Source of the DNA: Chromera velia
Lineage: Eukaryota > Sar > Chromeraceae
DNA: 34,396 nucleotides
Assembly: GCA_018398765.1 (NCBI GenBank)
Contig: JAHBMJ010001163.1
Location: forward strand, 1 to 34,396
Direction of reading: 5' to 3'
Translations under genes and position numbers: made by a program
In this document: positions 12,401 to 27,015 of the stretch, one piece after another
Numbering within the stretch: position 1 is the stretch's first letter
Layout: the number at the start of each line of letters is the position of its first letter
The notes under the pieces: generated by a model
Told to the model about the DNA's origin: nothing
Databases searched by the model: none
What the model saw: the letters and a program-made list of their open reading frames with translations, nothing else

Positions 12401-15400
12401 CTCAAGCTCAACCTCTGAGGAGGAGCAGAGCGTCGAAGAAAGAAGGGCGGCTGAGTGATGATGTTGACTGTCCGTCTCAACATCGGCAAAGGTGTCAGAA
12501 GGAATGACCCCCACGAGCAGAGGCACAGCCGCCCAGGGAGACGTAATGAACGAGTCGACCTCAACCGCAGCCAAACGCAGCGGAAGGTCAAAAGCGCTCA
12601 TTCTTGATGCGACCTTTTGTACCACACCACTCACAGTCCACCAAGAACGGACGAGAAGCCGTGCAGCTCCAGCCTCTGCTCTGCGAAGGGTTGCCCATCG
12701 CTGAGAGAGGGCATCGTACGGCTCTGCATCACTGCATGCGAGGTACTCATCCAGTGCCCCCAACACACGCCGTCTCTCTCCCAGATGGGATTCCGCAAAC
12801 CTCAGGTACGTGTTGACGCTCGCGTGGGAGACCTTCACGGCGTCTGCAAAACCCTCCATTTCACTGACAACCCTGTCGGTGTCTGTTGCGAGAAGCGCCT
12901 CGTCCCCTGTCGCCTGCAGCTCTCTGATCTCCTTTTCCAGAGCATCAAGGCTTGCTTGCCTCGACCCACTCTTGCGTCGACGCTTCGCACTCGAGATTTC
13001 TGCCTGACGCTTTCTGTGTGCTGCCATCCAGAGCGAAACCTTTGAGAGTGAATGGGGAGACTGGCGGGACCACATCTCGACCTCTCTCTCCAGAATGTCG
13101 AGGGACTCGGACACCCTCTCCATTGAGGAACGCGTCGTCACACGGAAAGCGTGCAAGTCCCCTTCCGACACGCGGCCTGCCACACGGAGGTGCCCTTCTT
13201 CCATGTGCCTGTCTGCGCCCATTTTAGAGATGCGAGTCGATGCGCTCTGGTCGGTGGCTCCCATCATGTGCAGCACGTCAAGATGCTGCTGCAACTCTGC
13301 AGAGACTTTGGCTTTGTGCCCCTTGACTTCCTCAAGAACGCTGCGCACAGCGTGTGCAGCCTCGGCCTCGCTATTCCCTTCAGAGCTTCCTCCGCCCTTC
13401 ATCTGGCTGCTGAGGGATTCCAGACGTGCCATCGAGGCCTCTGTGCCGGCCCGTACCCGCGCTTCGACCTTCTTAGCATGCGCCGCTGCTTGATTGGCAA
13501 AATCCAGCACTGATTTCTGGGTGTCTGCATCTCTGCAGTCGCGGTGGAGGTTCGTACCCACACACGGCAGTGCACCAAGCCGGGCCTCCGCGACGGATCG
13601 GAAGGAGAGAAGGTCGTCAGCAAGAGACTGCAACTCGATCGCATCCGCACCTTGCTTGCCTGGAGTGTCGGCAGAGACAGACTCCTTTGTTGACTCATCA
13701 ATGCCCAGGGCGAGAGAGACACAATGAATCAGACTTTGACGTCCTCCATGAGCCTGAGACGACCCCTCATCAAGATGGACGCTGGAGGCATTCGGAGGCA
13801 TTGGAGAGGCACCACCCCTATGCGCAGGAGGGTGGGGCAGAGTGGCCTTACAGGATTGCAGAGCCTTTGCGAGAAGACTATCGCTCTTTTCTTGGGACAT
13901 CGAGTCACTCAAATCGTTGACGGCGTCGGACACCTTTGCGACCTTCTTCCCGAGTTCCTGTGCGTGCCAGTCCTGGAGATCGGCCAGCCACTGCATCAGA
14001 GACTCCGAGTACGACGCATGGTAGTCCATATACGTCAGCAAATTCTTCAGAAGGGTATCGTACACGTTCTGCAGCCTGTCCATGATCGCCCGATTTCCTG
14101 TCCGAACGGCATCGCTGACACAGGAAATGTCACAGAGTGTCTTTGCGATGAAATAGTCGTTTTGATCGCAGTCGCCTCCCCCCAATTCTCCATATGACCC
14201 TTCGATGTCTGCCACCTTGTTGTCCAGATGGACGTTCACCTTGTCCCAGACAAACTCGGCAATCTGCATGACCATGTCAAAAGGGTCGATGGTAATTCCA
14301 AGGCCGTAGGGCGCAAATTCGAATTCAGTGAGGGATCCGATGAAAGAGAAAATCGCGGTCGCAATGTCGTAGGGGACCTGTATGGACTCTCGAAGATCCT
14401 CTACCGACTGCGTGGCGTCCCCCATTGCTCCCTCACGCTCACCGAGTCGGGCTGCACACCCGGCGATCGCACGGAAGGGAATGGAGGCGGTGTCCGAGGT
14501 CTCCCCCATTTTGGGCGCTTCCGTTCGTTCGTTGGAGAGGACATAGCCGCAAGGGTCGATATCCTGCATCGCCTCTCCTCTGTCTCCCCCTATCGCTGCC
14601 GGTTCCTCTTGACCGAACAGATATTCATCCGGGTCTTCCTCCTCCTCTTTCGGCAGAGGCTCGGTCGCTGCCTTGTAGAATTTGGTCCCTTCTGCTTCTT
14701 CCGTTGTGGTCAACTCCTCGGGAAGATCCTTCACGAGAGGACCATGGAGCTTTTCCTTATCGTGCGCTTTGCAGTGGGGGGAATAGAGGTCTTCCATGTT
14801 CACTTCCTTCAAAGGAACCAGAGGAGGCTTGGGGGGCTTCTCGGGCTTCTTCGGCTTCTCGAGAATCTCGTCTCCATCCGCACCAGGGGCCGGTGCGAGG
14901 GGTATCATGTCCTCCACCACCGTCACACCCAGAGCGTTCCCTCCCGGACTCGCAGCTGAGGGAGTCGGAACTTCCGCAGGGTGGGCAGTCATGGAGTCGA
15001 GGCAAAGAGGGTCAAACATCGGGTACTCAGGCACGTCCAGGCCTTCCAGACACCACTGCATACGGGCTGCGTTGAACCGCAGTGTGTTTCTTCCGTACAC
15101 AGTGTGAATCTCCTCCTGAGGTGTCCTGAAAGAAGTGCACTGCAATCGATAGGAGGAAGGGGGACCGGGGGGAATGTTGGAGAGGGGTCTCGCAACCAAC
15201 GTTCCGGCATATCTGAGCAGAAAGAAAAATCAAGACGGCCGAGAGGAAGATCTAAACAAGAGGAGAGAGAATGAACATGTATGCAGTCTGCATGCCTCCT
15301 TTGGCTGTTCAAAAGCCCGCTTAGTCGTCGTCCATTTTGACTTTCCGAAGGCTCAAGATCTTGGAGGACCTAGCGATGAAACTTGCAACACAAAGCGAGT

Positions 15401-18400
15401 CTGAGAAAAGCAAAGCAGCGCGCCATTCGTGAAATCAAAAACAGCAAAGCGTCAGACAGACTCAAAAAAAGCACCACAGAAGTGCCGGAGATGCAACCAC
15501 ATCACGCACATGTGTGTAGAAAAAGAAGAAAGATCATGAAGATCTATCGGCCCAGCTCGCATCAAGTACTGCATGCAGGGCTCATGTACTGACCGACCAT
15601 CCTAAAGACAAGTCGACCGGTGTCGTCTCTCTCTGCAGGGCAGTACTCCCCCTCCCACGCATCAACGTCAGGCACCAGCCTCATCGAGGGGGGCACGTAT
15701 GGGTGTGAGAGTGGAGAGATCGAAACGGACGATCCACTCACAGAGCAGCAAGTACGTGTGACCTCAATGTCTCGACCTTCAGCAGTCGCAACAAATTTCT
15801 GCAATGCAGCGCCGTAGGGACAAGTCGCTGCCCCACCCACCAGCTCCAGCATGCCTGCCTTCTCGGCCCGTCTCTCTGCATTCTTGTTGGCTTTGTCAAT
15901 CAAAGAGTTCTGCAGATCCAATACTTCCGCTCGCTTCGTCTCGTACTGCTTTCCGATCTCTTCACAGTACTCGAGGAAATCTTCGGGAAATCTCACACCT
16001 GGGATGGCATCGGTGACGCACTTCTCTCCCGGCCCTTGCGTCCTCACCATTCCCTTCAGAGTGTCACGAAACCCGATAATCGGCTCGGACTTGTCAAGGG
16101 AGACAAACGAAGGACCGTCACCTCCTCCGCAACAAAGATGTTGGTATGTCAAATCGGTGTCAGGTTCAAGAGGCACCTCTGCGTGACCTGCACACCACTG
16201 TGCATACGCAGCCGCAAAGTCTTGAGCCTCGCATTCGACTTGATACCGCACCGTCAGCGCGTTCAGCTCTGCACTTGCTTCTGCGAACTCTCTGGCCGCC
16301 TCATTGAGGACCTCTGCCGTCTCCGATGCCCGACTAGTCCTCCATTTCTGCCCCGAAATCTTTACCTTCTCTTCCTTGCAAGTCTTCACATTCGCCAACC
16401 CGCACACGTAGTTTCCAGAAACGAACACATCGTCCATGGCCGAACCCCGAACGAAGGAGATGGTGGGAGTCTCGAACTTGGACAGGACCCACGCGTGTCC
16501 GGGAGTCGTGGAGGCGGGCCCCTTGGCAGCACGCGTACAGTCGAACTCGAGTGCATCTTGGTAGTATCCGCGTGCCCCCAAGACCTGGGCACCCTCCCCG
16601 CTTTTGTCCACGGACGAGAGGAGCGCTCCGCTGTACGGGATGGGCTCTGACAAAGCCGCAACGGCAAGGGGCACCTTGGAGATGACAGCCAGTCGGGACT
16701 CAGGCGCTGCAGTCAAACAAAGAGAGAGAGAGAGGGGGGGGGGGNNNNNGGGGGGGGGGGGAAGAAACAAGGGTAATGAAAGGAGAAGGGAAAAAGCGAA
16801 TGGTTGAAAGAAAAGGATCCGTGCAATAGAGGCCCTGGGGAGGAGAGGCAAATAGAACCAGAATGGAACGAAAGGCTCAACAATGAGTAAGGAAGGGTCA
16901 GGAGAAACAAGGACGTCGACGACCAGGTCAAAAATGAACGCATGAACGCAGAGAAGACAGGCACAGCAAGAGACGTACACAAAACCGTCCACAGAGCTCG
17001 AGAAAAAAAAGGAGAGAACGACAAAGGGAGGAAAAAGGAGAGAACGGCAAAGGGAGGTTCTCAACTGAGTGAGCTAGGCGAGTGAGAGACTCACGGCCGC
17101 ACGCTGTCCGAACAGATACGGTGCCCGGAGAGAAGCGGAACTTGCTGACGGTCGTGAAGAAGCTGCAGGTTTCTGTGCCATCTGCCCGTGTGCGCATGCT
17201 GATGTAGTGACACCTGGCGGACTTCTTGCAGTCGGCAATGCACTTATCCAGACTCGTCACGGATGCTGCAGGACACCATCTCTTCCGATTGGCCCATGTA
17301 CACTGGTTCCTCGGGACGTGTCTGAGTAAATTCTTTTTCTCATGCGACAGCAACATCCCTCGTGTGGAAGTCCACCTCTGAAATTGGTCTCCGCATGTCA
17401 GTTTCTCGTGGCGCCGCATCTGTCCATTCTTGCGGAATCTTTCACACCTGACGAGGTTCGGGAAAGTGTGACAGCCTCCGTAACCGGGCCCGGGGAACTT
17501 GGAAAGGCGGTTTCTTCGCCACCACCATCGCCACTTTCGCAGCCGCCAGGCCGCACGAGTCCCCTTCCACGCTGAGCACACAGGACGCTGACCGTCCTTG
17601 CAGTCCTTCTTCACAAGAATCCACCTGCAAGAATGAATGAATGATGAGGAGAAGGCAAGAGGGGCTCAAGCAAATCGGGAAAATGCAAGAAGTTTCAATC
17701 CAAGTTTCACTTTCGTAGCTCTGTCAAGCGTTGCCGACAGACACACGTCGGTTCTCTTCTCTCTTCTATAGATGCACATCTATGAATCAGCTTTGCCGTG
17801 TGAATAGGAGTCCTCTAACACACATCCTTTTTCCTCTCTGCCCTAATTGTTTGACTCGAGATTCTTCCAACCCCATTTCCTTCTCTTCACAATCTACCCA
17901 CTGGCAGGGCCCAAAGGCCCTTTCCTTTCGCGATGACTCACCACGGAAATCAACACCCTTTCTCTCTCTCATCGAGGACCTGTTCTGTTTGAAGAAAAGG
18001 GTCAGTCACAATCACCTTGATACCATGCAGTTGAATGATGCACAAAGAAAAGCAGAAAGAAAGTATTATTCTTCCAACCGATGGCCGACCTCCTCCCCGT
18101 GCCCCAGAAGGAGTCCAGCTTGCAGGTCCACTCGTCAATGAAGGAGTTCTCTCCCTGAAGATCTGCATGCGCATGTATGGACGTATGTGTGTATGTATAT
18201 GCATGCAAAACACTTTCTTTCTTCGCACATACACAGCAGGCAGACATGCAAATAGGAGGGAGGGCAACAACACAGGACCGATCGACCACCTAGCGAGAGA
18301 GAGAGAAACTAGGGGAGGGAGCAAGACACACGGGCAGACACATGCAGACGCAGACGACACACCAAGCAGGCACTGAAAGAGATTCAACCAGAACGAGAAA

Positions 18401-21400
18401 AAACAAAAGAATTAGAGATGGTCAGTCTGAAAGCGCAAAAACGTCAGCAAAAAGGAAACGAAAACAAACGGCGCTCTCTCTGACCTTCTTTCATTTGGTG
18501 TTCTGTCAGTTCTTCTCCCTCGAAAACGACATCCTTCAGGTGGCACTCTGCTCGCATTCACAAAAAAAAAGAAAGAAAAGGGAATTTAAAAGAACAGCGA
18601 CCGACAAAGTAGCAGGATGTGTACAAGGCGGCGAGGCGTTGCTGCCTCATTGTTTTGCCAGACAGGAAGAGAAAGCAACACATACAAAAGTTTTTGTTTG
18701 CACGAAAATACTTCTAATTCTAAGCAAAAATAAGGGGTTCCAAATAAGTCCTGAAATATCAAGAAGAAGAAAACGAGCAGGCAGCGAAAAGCCCCCCACA
18801 GGATCCCCCCCCTGGTAGCTCTTTGACTCACTTGTGACGTCCATTTTTTCGTCGAAAGCACTTTCGTGCCGCCCTGTGTTCACGCTCCCGTCCTGCATCC
18901 AAGAAGTGGGGCGGGGAAGGGAATACAGACGCGCACAGTACAGATACAGGAGTGCTTATCCTGGCGAAAAGGGAAGATGACGCAGGTCTCAAATTGCAGG
19001 CCTGCAGGCTTTGCTCATGAACAGTCAGTCAAATACTGAAGGATCATCTCGACGTCTCTCCTTCCAACCTGCACACTCTGCCTTGTGCGTCTCCTCCAGC
19101 TCGGCCTTCCTTGCCTTCTCTTCAGTGCTTCTTTCTGCATGTCTTTTCTTTCTAGGCGCGTGAAAAGTCTCAACAAAACATGCTGCCAGAAAAGCCAGGG
19201 GACGAGGACTTACACACCCTGGCACGAAGAATAAATAAATACCAGAAAGGAAGGACCCACCCACCGAGAGAGAGAGGAAGACGAATGTGTTCACACCAAC
19301 GCCGTCGCTTCGGAAGGGGGCGAAGTAGGTACCCTCAGAGGGAAAGCTCTCGGTCTCTTCCTCGCCACCTCTGCTAACCTGCAACACACTCACTTGTCCG
19401 CATCAAGTTCACTCAAAGAGACCAGTGAAGACAACTGAGTCAAACTAGTCGGACTCACCGAAAGCGCAACACTTGCATGTTGAATCACGTGGAAGAAGAT
19501 TAATTTGAGAAAGGAAAATCGGGCGGAAACACGAAGAAACACGCAACTTTCTAGCGTTTTGTCCAATCTGCAGTCGACTTTCAGTCCGAGAAGAAACCAG
19601 TGACTCAGTATGTCCCAAAAAGCCACACATGTCAGCACGCTACGCCCGATGTTGCACTTCAATGCCCACAAAAAGATGGTTGCAAGCCTCCTGCCTCCCT
19701 GCCAACACGTGCAGGCAGACCCATGCACTAACTGACCATTCCAGGAGACCAGAGACGGATGATTTCGTCCAGTACTGGGTCAAGTTTATCTGGAGTTCCG
19801 AGAACGGGAATGAGGAGAAGAAGGGTCCGGATGATCAACACCATGTGTTTGGCAGACGCGAGGGCAACGACGTTCTTGATCAAAGCAAGGTAGTTGAAGA
19901 CGTCATCGTAGGATTTGAGGATCTCGAGAATGTTGTCAATCACCGCACGTGACTGTTTGACGAACTCCATTTCCTTCAATTTGTCGAACGTCTCCTCGAT
20001 CTTCTTCACCGACTTGCCGTACAGGTCCAAGCCCTTCGAAAGGACTCCCGACCACTTACCAACAAATTCTTTGAAAAACTCGTCCGAAGTCTGAGTCACT
20101 GAGTCGGTCTTCATCGCTACACGCGACACGGCATCTCGCAGCCCCTCGAGAACTTTTTCCCGTGCGTTCTCTCTGATGCTCAGTCCTACTGTGTGCGTTT
20201 CTGGGGTGATCACTATTGATAGGGGTACTCGGTCCTCATCCTCCTTCCCCATCTTGACTAAGTTCATCAATGGAAGCGCACCAGACTGCTGCGACACTGT
20301 CTCTGTCTCTGACTTCCCCCCACTTGACGAATCACCTGAGCGTTTCAAAAACACCCCAGCAGGATCCAGAGAAACGCGACCACCATCTTCTCTGTGGCAA
20401 GAGGAGAACTCAGGCAAGGTCTTTTCATGATCCTTCTCTTCCTCACCTTCCCACTCAAAGAAGGCGTCCATCAGTCCAAACAGCGCACCGCCACTAGACC
20501 GCACACGGCGTCCCTCTTTCGAGTGTTCTTCCTTTTCGGAGTGCCTTCCATTTGCTTCCTTTGCAACTCGGTCCCAATCGGCCGCTGTCCACTCTCTCAA
20601 ACTGCAAAGAAGAGCCAGACCCAGATCGACCGTACCTCCCTCGTGGGCTTTGCGGGGACTCTCCAGGACGATCTCTGAATTCGACGCGTTCACTCCCAAC
20701 ACACTCGTCTGAAGAGTCCGAAGGTCCGACACAGCTTCACCAATCTGCAAGAGAAGAAGGGAGAGGAATCACAGCTTTCAAGTCTAGCTGTTCTCTCTGA
20801 CTTTCCAGATCATACAAACTCTGATGCAGCGGTATCGTCTCACACAAGTTGCGCTTTTGCAGGCCAACAGTAAAACGGGCAGGGGCAGAATGACGTTGAG
20901 TGTGATGAGACACTTCGATGACGCACTACCATGCATGCTGTCTCCCTGGAGCCAAAAGTCGGCACACGAAGCTGCGACAACGAGGAGAACTCTGATAAAG
21001 ACATTGGCAAAGAAAGAGAGGAAACGTTTTTCAAAAAACTTCAAGCTTTGTTCCTTCTCTTGCCTTCCTTGTTTCTTCACTTCCTTTTTCGACACCCTTT
21101 CCTTCATTCCTCTGACTGACCTCGTTAAGGAGTTCTTCGAACATGTGATCACCTCCCAAGTTCACGTGAAGCTGCTCTCCGAACGCTGCCTTGACCATCT
21201 TCCCGCTGTGCTCTGAAAGGACGGCAGACGGAACGCCTCCTGCCACAAGGGCCCGTCTGATCAAGCTCCCAGACATCCCCCACATCCGGGTCTCCATGTT
21301 CTTCCGCACATCTTCTTGGATTTGGAAGCCGCCAGATGAGCTTTCGGAGGACTGGTCCTGAAGGGAACGCATCTCCAGAAGGGCCTCGTGGAAGCTCTCT

Positions 21401-24400
21401 CGGCCGTGCAACGCGCGCAGCTGTAACAGGCCCACCATCCGCATTCGATCAGCAGTCTGTTCATCCAATTGCGGCCCCCCCTCGTGCTCGTGTTGGTGCT
21501 CGTGGTTGTTGATGTCTCTCCCGATAATCGAGGTCATCGGGCGGGGCTCGGAGAAGGAACTGTTCGCAAAGAGTAAGGAGGCAGGGAGCGCTTTGGAGGA
21601 AGTTTGGAGAAGAGATGCGGCGGTGGACGCAGCAGTGATCTCAGAGAGGACAGAAGGGGAGGCGGTGAGGACGGATCCAAAAATTGAGGAGGCGATCGCG
21701 GGGTCATTGTGATAGGCGTCAGCCATGCCCGTGTGCAGGTCGGCTTCGAGAGCGAACAGAATGGACTCTTCGAATTTCTTGGAATCAAACAGCGCACCCG
21801 GAACCGTTTCGGCTCCTTCACCGTCGAAGTCGCAAATTCGGCCACTCGAGATCCCTGAGCGCATGAAGTGCAAAGGTGGAGATGCAGAGATGCATCCGCC
21901 TTGGGTGTTCAACAGTCCAAAGTGCTGGGTGCTCCTCGCAATCTTCAGATACAGAGGAGTCAGAGGAAGGGGAGGAGGGTACGCCCCGCTCTTTCCGATG
22001 AGGCCAGCCATGACGACGTCCTCCGAATCCTCTGGCATCCCCACAACGTTCGCCCCCCCAGGCACCAGAGTGTGGAAGTTCCGGGGAGACGATTCGCCGT
22101 ACAGCATCACAGGCAGCGTGTTCATGAAGTAAAGGTGCTCTTTTGACCCAGTTTTCAGTGTCGTTAGCTCGGGCTTTCCCACCTGCAGGTCAGGCAGAGG
22201 AAGGAAACGTGTTAGAGGGGACAGAAGTAGAGCTAGGGGGGAGGGAATGCATGAGAAGGGAGCGCTCTGACGGCAAACGCACACACGCGTTCGTGACTTC
22301 CTGCAGTCCTATCGAAACTGTCCAGAAAGGCACACAAAGAATTCATGTGTCAACCGACCGGACGATCGAAGTATTGGGTGATTGCATGAACATGCAGTCA
22401 TTTTTCGTGCGGAATTTGTGTAGTGGGAACGTGGTACCGTCGCGGGGAGAATCGAAGAAGACTAGTCACATCCATCCCTTATTCATCCCCGCCTCTGAGA
22501 AAAAGCAATGAAAGAGAAAGCAACATGCAAACCAAAATACCCATCCCTCTGCTCGATCGACCCGATCCCCCCCCACCTACGTACCTGCACAACAGCCGCA
22601 CACTCAGCTTGTGAGAGCCCGGAGCTGCCCTGAGGGTCCACCCAGGAACCGTCCACGCAGGTTAGGTCGAAGGACAGCCCCTTCAATCCCTCCTGCCTTC
22701 CCTTGAGGAACATCGCGTACCGGGTCTCTTTGCAGGTGACCTTCAGCATGCTCCCAGACGCGTACTCCATTCGGGGAAGAGAAGGGGGTGCGCCCTCGTA
22801 CGCGTCCTGCACAAATACACACACACATTCCTTCTTTCAGCAGCACACGGATTTGTATACACACTTCGGAAAACGAGGCAGAAGGGAAGAGCGTTCAAAG
22901 AAAGTGGGGGAGCGGCCATGACCAACCAGCTGGGTGGGTAGAAAGAGGAGATCAAACATCCCGCAAGAATCTGGAACAAGGATCGATCGGCTGCATCGTA
23001 CTTTCTTTTCCCCGCTCTAACCTCCTCTTTTTCTTCCTTCACGTGAACAACTGACTGACAGACAGGCGGACTGGCTGGGTGCAAGACAAGCAAGCTGGGT
23101 CGACTGACATGGGGGTTCCTCTTTTTGAGTGTGCACCGTCCACACTGTCCGAGAGTGGGGACCTTCATCTGGTCAAGCAGGCTCTTGTGCTCGCAGTCCA
23201 TCAGCTGCTTCTCGAACAGGCAACTGGAACCTCCGGCCTGCATACACAGTCCGTCACATGCAGGCAGGCAGGCAGGCAGGCAGAAAGAATCAACAGGTAA
23301 GATCGCAAGTGGAGAGGGGGAGACGGGGGAGAGACCCTAAAGTATTTGGGGAAGCTGGAGAAAGAAAAGCCTCGGAGCGGTCGAGCACAGTTGCGGCTTT
23401 ACAGAGGAAGAAGAAAAGGGATCAAAGCGTAAGACAAAGAGAGGAAGGTCGGCCACCAAGGCAGTCAGGAGGCATTAACGAGAGTGAAAAAGGCAAACCA
23501 AAGACGACACCCCAAAACAACAAGAATATTCAATGATGCAGCACAGCCTTTTTTATCCCCCCTTGTAAGAATGAATTCGCAGACGAAGACAGAGAACACA
23601 CACCTACCTGTCCCTCGCCGAACATGTCAGCGTGTCTTTCCATCATTGCGTCTGCCAAGTTCCTGATGCTCTCTGACCATCTGAGAAGGTACAGCACGTC
23701 CTTCCTAGGATCTTTCGGAAACGCCAGGAGCGTGTTGAAGAATTGAAGGACATCTCCCATGCTGTCAAAGATCGTTACAAGCTCTCCTGCAGCGTCCTTG
23801 AGTGCACTCAACCCCTGAGTGAATTCGACCGCAGAATTGGGCACTTTGTCCATCTGCTTCATGGCCTTTTTGACTCTGTTCATCAGTCCCTTGAAATCGC
23901 TAATATTCGCGCTGTTGTAGAAGGGCTTGAAAGTGTTCTGCAGAGACGTCAATGTCGACACCAGCGCCTTCTGGAACCTCTGCCACCCTGCCGAAGCTTC
24001 GATGGCCCTCTGCTTGACAGGTGACCCCAAAAGTTTTTTCTCAAAAACGTCCAGGGCGACCTCGACAGACTCCTTCACGTGGAAGGGCACCTCCCTGACT
24101 TTCAGAAAACTGCTGGTGAAGGAAGTGGACAGACGCGCATTCACACGAGAAACGGTGTCGTCCACCTTCGCACCGAAGTCCGCCAGGTACATGTTCAGTC
24201 CTCCCCTCGACAAAAGATCCAGGAGCTTGAACAAGTCCTCGTACAGCTTTCTGATTTTCATCACCTGTCTCCCCAAGATCAGGGGAGCACTTTTGAGGGT
24301 GTTCCAGATACCCTGGAAGATCGTGGGGGCCTGCAAGAACGAAAGAAAGAAAGAAAAAAGACAGGCCAAGACAGGCAGACAGTTCGAATGCTTCTCGTCT

Positions 24401-26689
24401 CTCCTGTTTCTCAGAGGCTTAGACACACACAGACGAACAGGCAGTGCGAAACTCAAAGCAGATGATGAACGAGAAGACGCACACTCACGGGAAAGAGCTG
24501 AGCGGGAAACGGCAGCACGTGGATCTCAAGAGATGACACCTAGCACGAGCCTGACACCATGCAGGCAGTATGTGGAGTCACACATTCAAAAAAAGAGTGT
24601 GAACGGTTGATGGACCGCAGATTCAACGCCGAAAGCGTCAATGTGGGTGGTAAGCTGGAAAGACTGTCGGTGGCCTTTTGCTTGAACGACGAGGAGCATG
24701 TGCAGAGGGATCCGTTGTGTTTCCGGCTTTATTACAGCCGGGAATTGGAGAAGGAGAACCAAGCTTAAAAGAGATTCCGACAATCAGATGCGAACGAAAT
24801 CAATTGACCACCCACGAAGGAAGGAAGCAAAGAAGGAAGGAACGAAGGAAGCCAGCGGACGTTCACACGCACCCACCCACCCACCCACCCACCCACCCAC
24901 CTGCATCATGGCCATGATGAACCCGAGGAGGTCTTGGGAGGCCAAGATTGTCTCAGGGAGCATGAACAGAATCTCCCAGGTCCCCTTCATTACGTCAACA
25001 AAGTCTTCCAGCTGTTCCTTGAAGGGCTTCTCGCCTCGAAGCCCCCTTTCTCAGCAGACATCTGACGACCCATGCGAGAAGAGCGGACCAACCTGCATGA
25101 TCTCTCGAGAAAGAGAGGAAGGACAAAGAAAATCAAACACAGGCAGGCAGTTTGCATGACAGCATTGGGGGAAGGAAGAAATGGCGAAAAGAGGAAAGTG
25201 ACCAGGACGGGAAAAGAATAAAAGAGACAAGAACGAACGTCAGTCGTCATCTGGCTTGCATGCTCATGCAGCATAAAAATAGAGAAGGGTGGGCAGATCA
25301 CGCACACAGAGAGAAGAAATGCTTTGTCCATCAGACAAAACAAGAGCAAACACGGCGAAGAAGATCTCTCCGAAGTGACCTACAGGGAATGAACCTACAG
25401 CCGGGGTATGTAATGTATGGCAGCTCAGACAGACAGCCCTACCTGTGCATGCGCTCTGCGACATCCATCAATCGTCCCTGTTCGAGGAGTGTCAAGTTTG
25501 TCATCCCACTTCCAAACGTTCTGTTGAAGTTCGAATAGAACGCCTCACTGTCACTGGCCGTCTCCTCACTGTCAGACAATCCCAGCACCCCCACCCAGAA
25601 TGACTCTGCATCTCTCAAGGTCTGTCCCGACAGGAACATCTTTTCGGCTTCTGTGTGGAGGGAAGAGGACGACTGGGACCCTTTGTCTTCCTCTCTCTTC
25701 TGTGAGCTTGATGATATCAAGGCACCAATTTCAATGAAATTGAGGGGACGCTCTCGTAGGGAAACTGCAGTGGGCAGGTTGGAAGCAAACCCATGCTGAT
25801 CCAGACCACCCTCTTTTTGGCTCTCTTCGGTCTCCTTCGCCAGAATCTCGTCTCTCTCCTTCTTCTTTTCCTCTATGAATGAGGACGCGGTCTGCAGAAG
25901 CGACAAGGGACTGCCGTCCGCAGGAAGAGGGAGCGGGAGCGCGTCTGCGTTCTCCTTCCCTTCCTCAGACTGGAAAGTTGAAGAAGTAAAGAAGTCTTCA
26001 CCCACCTTCAGCTTCTCCTTCTCCCTTGACTCTTGGGTGAGAAGCACAGAGGCGATTGTGTTACTGGTCTGCTGGTGACTATGTCTGACGTCCTCGAGAA
26101 CCTGCAGGAGCTCTTCGCCCTTGTCCTTTGTCTCTCCGATCTGCCGGGGAAGGCGGGCAGCGAGGGTTCGTGCGAGCCAGGTCTTGAGCAGAAGGGTGTG
26201 ACGAGCATCTGTCTTTGTGCCTGTGGCCATCTTTCTTCTCTTGGCCGCGTGGTGGCAGTTCTCGGGATCCGACACTCTGCAGGAGTGCTGACGGGGAACA
26301 CCAAAGAGCTTTCCGCTGTTCGTGGCCTCTGCGTCGACGTGACGTGTCAGGGGCGTGAAGAGGGTGTCGCACCTCGAGTACATGATGCACATCTGCACTC
26401 ATTCACTCATTCATTCATTCATTTATTCATTTGTGCAATACGAAGGCAGAGGCACAATCAACTGGATGAGGAATGTGTGGAGCACACGCATAGGGTAGTG
26501 ACCCCCCCTTGAGCATTCATTGTCGACAAGAGAGACTGCATGTGTGTTTTGTTTTTCCGTTTTCTGTTCATGTGCGCACCAGACAAAAAGAAAAGAAAGC
26601 ATCAGAGATAAAAGAACGACACGGCATCTCTTGGCATGCAGACAGACAGACAGGCAGACATCCATACAAAAATAGATACAGAGACAGAT

Positions 26690-26728
<39 letters not shown>

Positions 26729-26795
26729 CTATATTGTCTTTTCTTTCCCTTTTTCTCAGACAGATCATATGTTTTTTCTTCTCCCTTCTTTTCTC

Positions 26796-26834
<39 letters not shown>

Positions 26835-26915
26835 GAGACAGACTATATGTTTCTTCTTCTCCCTTCTTTTCTGAGAGACAGACGGGCAGAGAGACAGACA
26901 GAGAGACAGAGAGAC

Positions 26916-26951
<36 letters not shown>

Positions 26952-26969
26952 GGACGGACAGACGGACAG

Positions 26970-27015
<46 letters not shown>

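Noticed and set aside
14228-14959. Plus-strand open frames opposite exon 18 (also 11085-12418, 5956-6843, 7569-8126, 8922-9410)
   Set aside because: They are antisense shadows of strongly coding minus-strand exons with Cys-repeat, lectin or helical patterns.
19080-19145. Possible 66-base exon in intron 13
   Set aside because: The frame left by exon 13 gives a basic low-complexity peptide; the better-looking frame does not match the phase. Not needed for the chain.
19737-20744. Exon 13 hydrophobic stretch as the membrane anchor ending the protein
   Set aside because: The frame continues by splicing, and Cys-rich extracellular modules follow; a short tail stop past the donor is expected for an intron.
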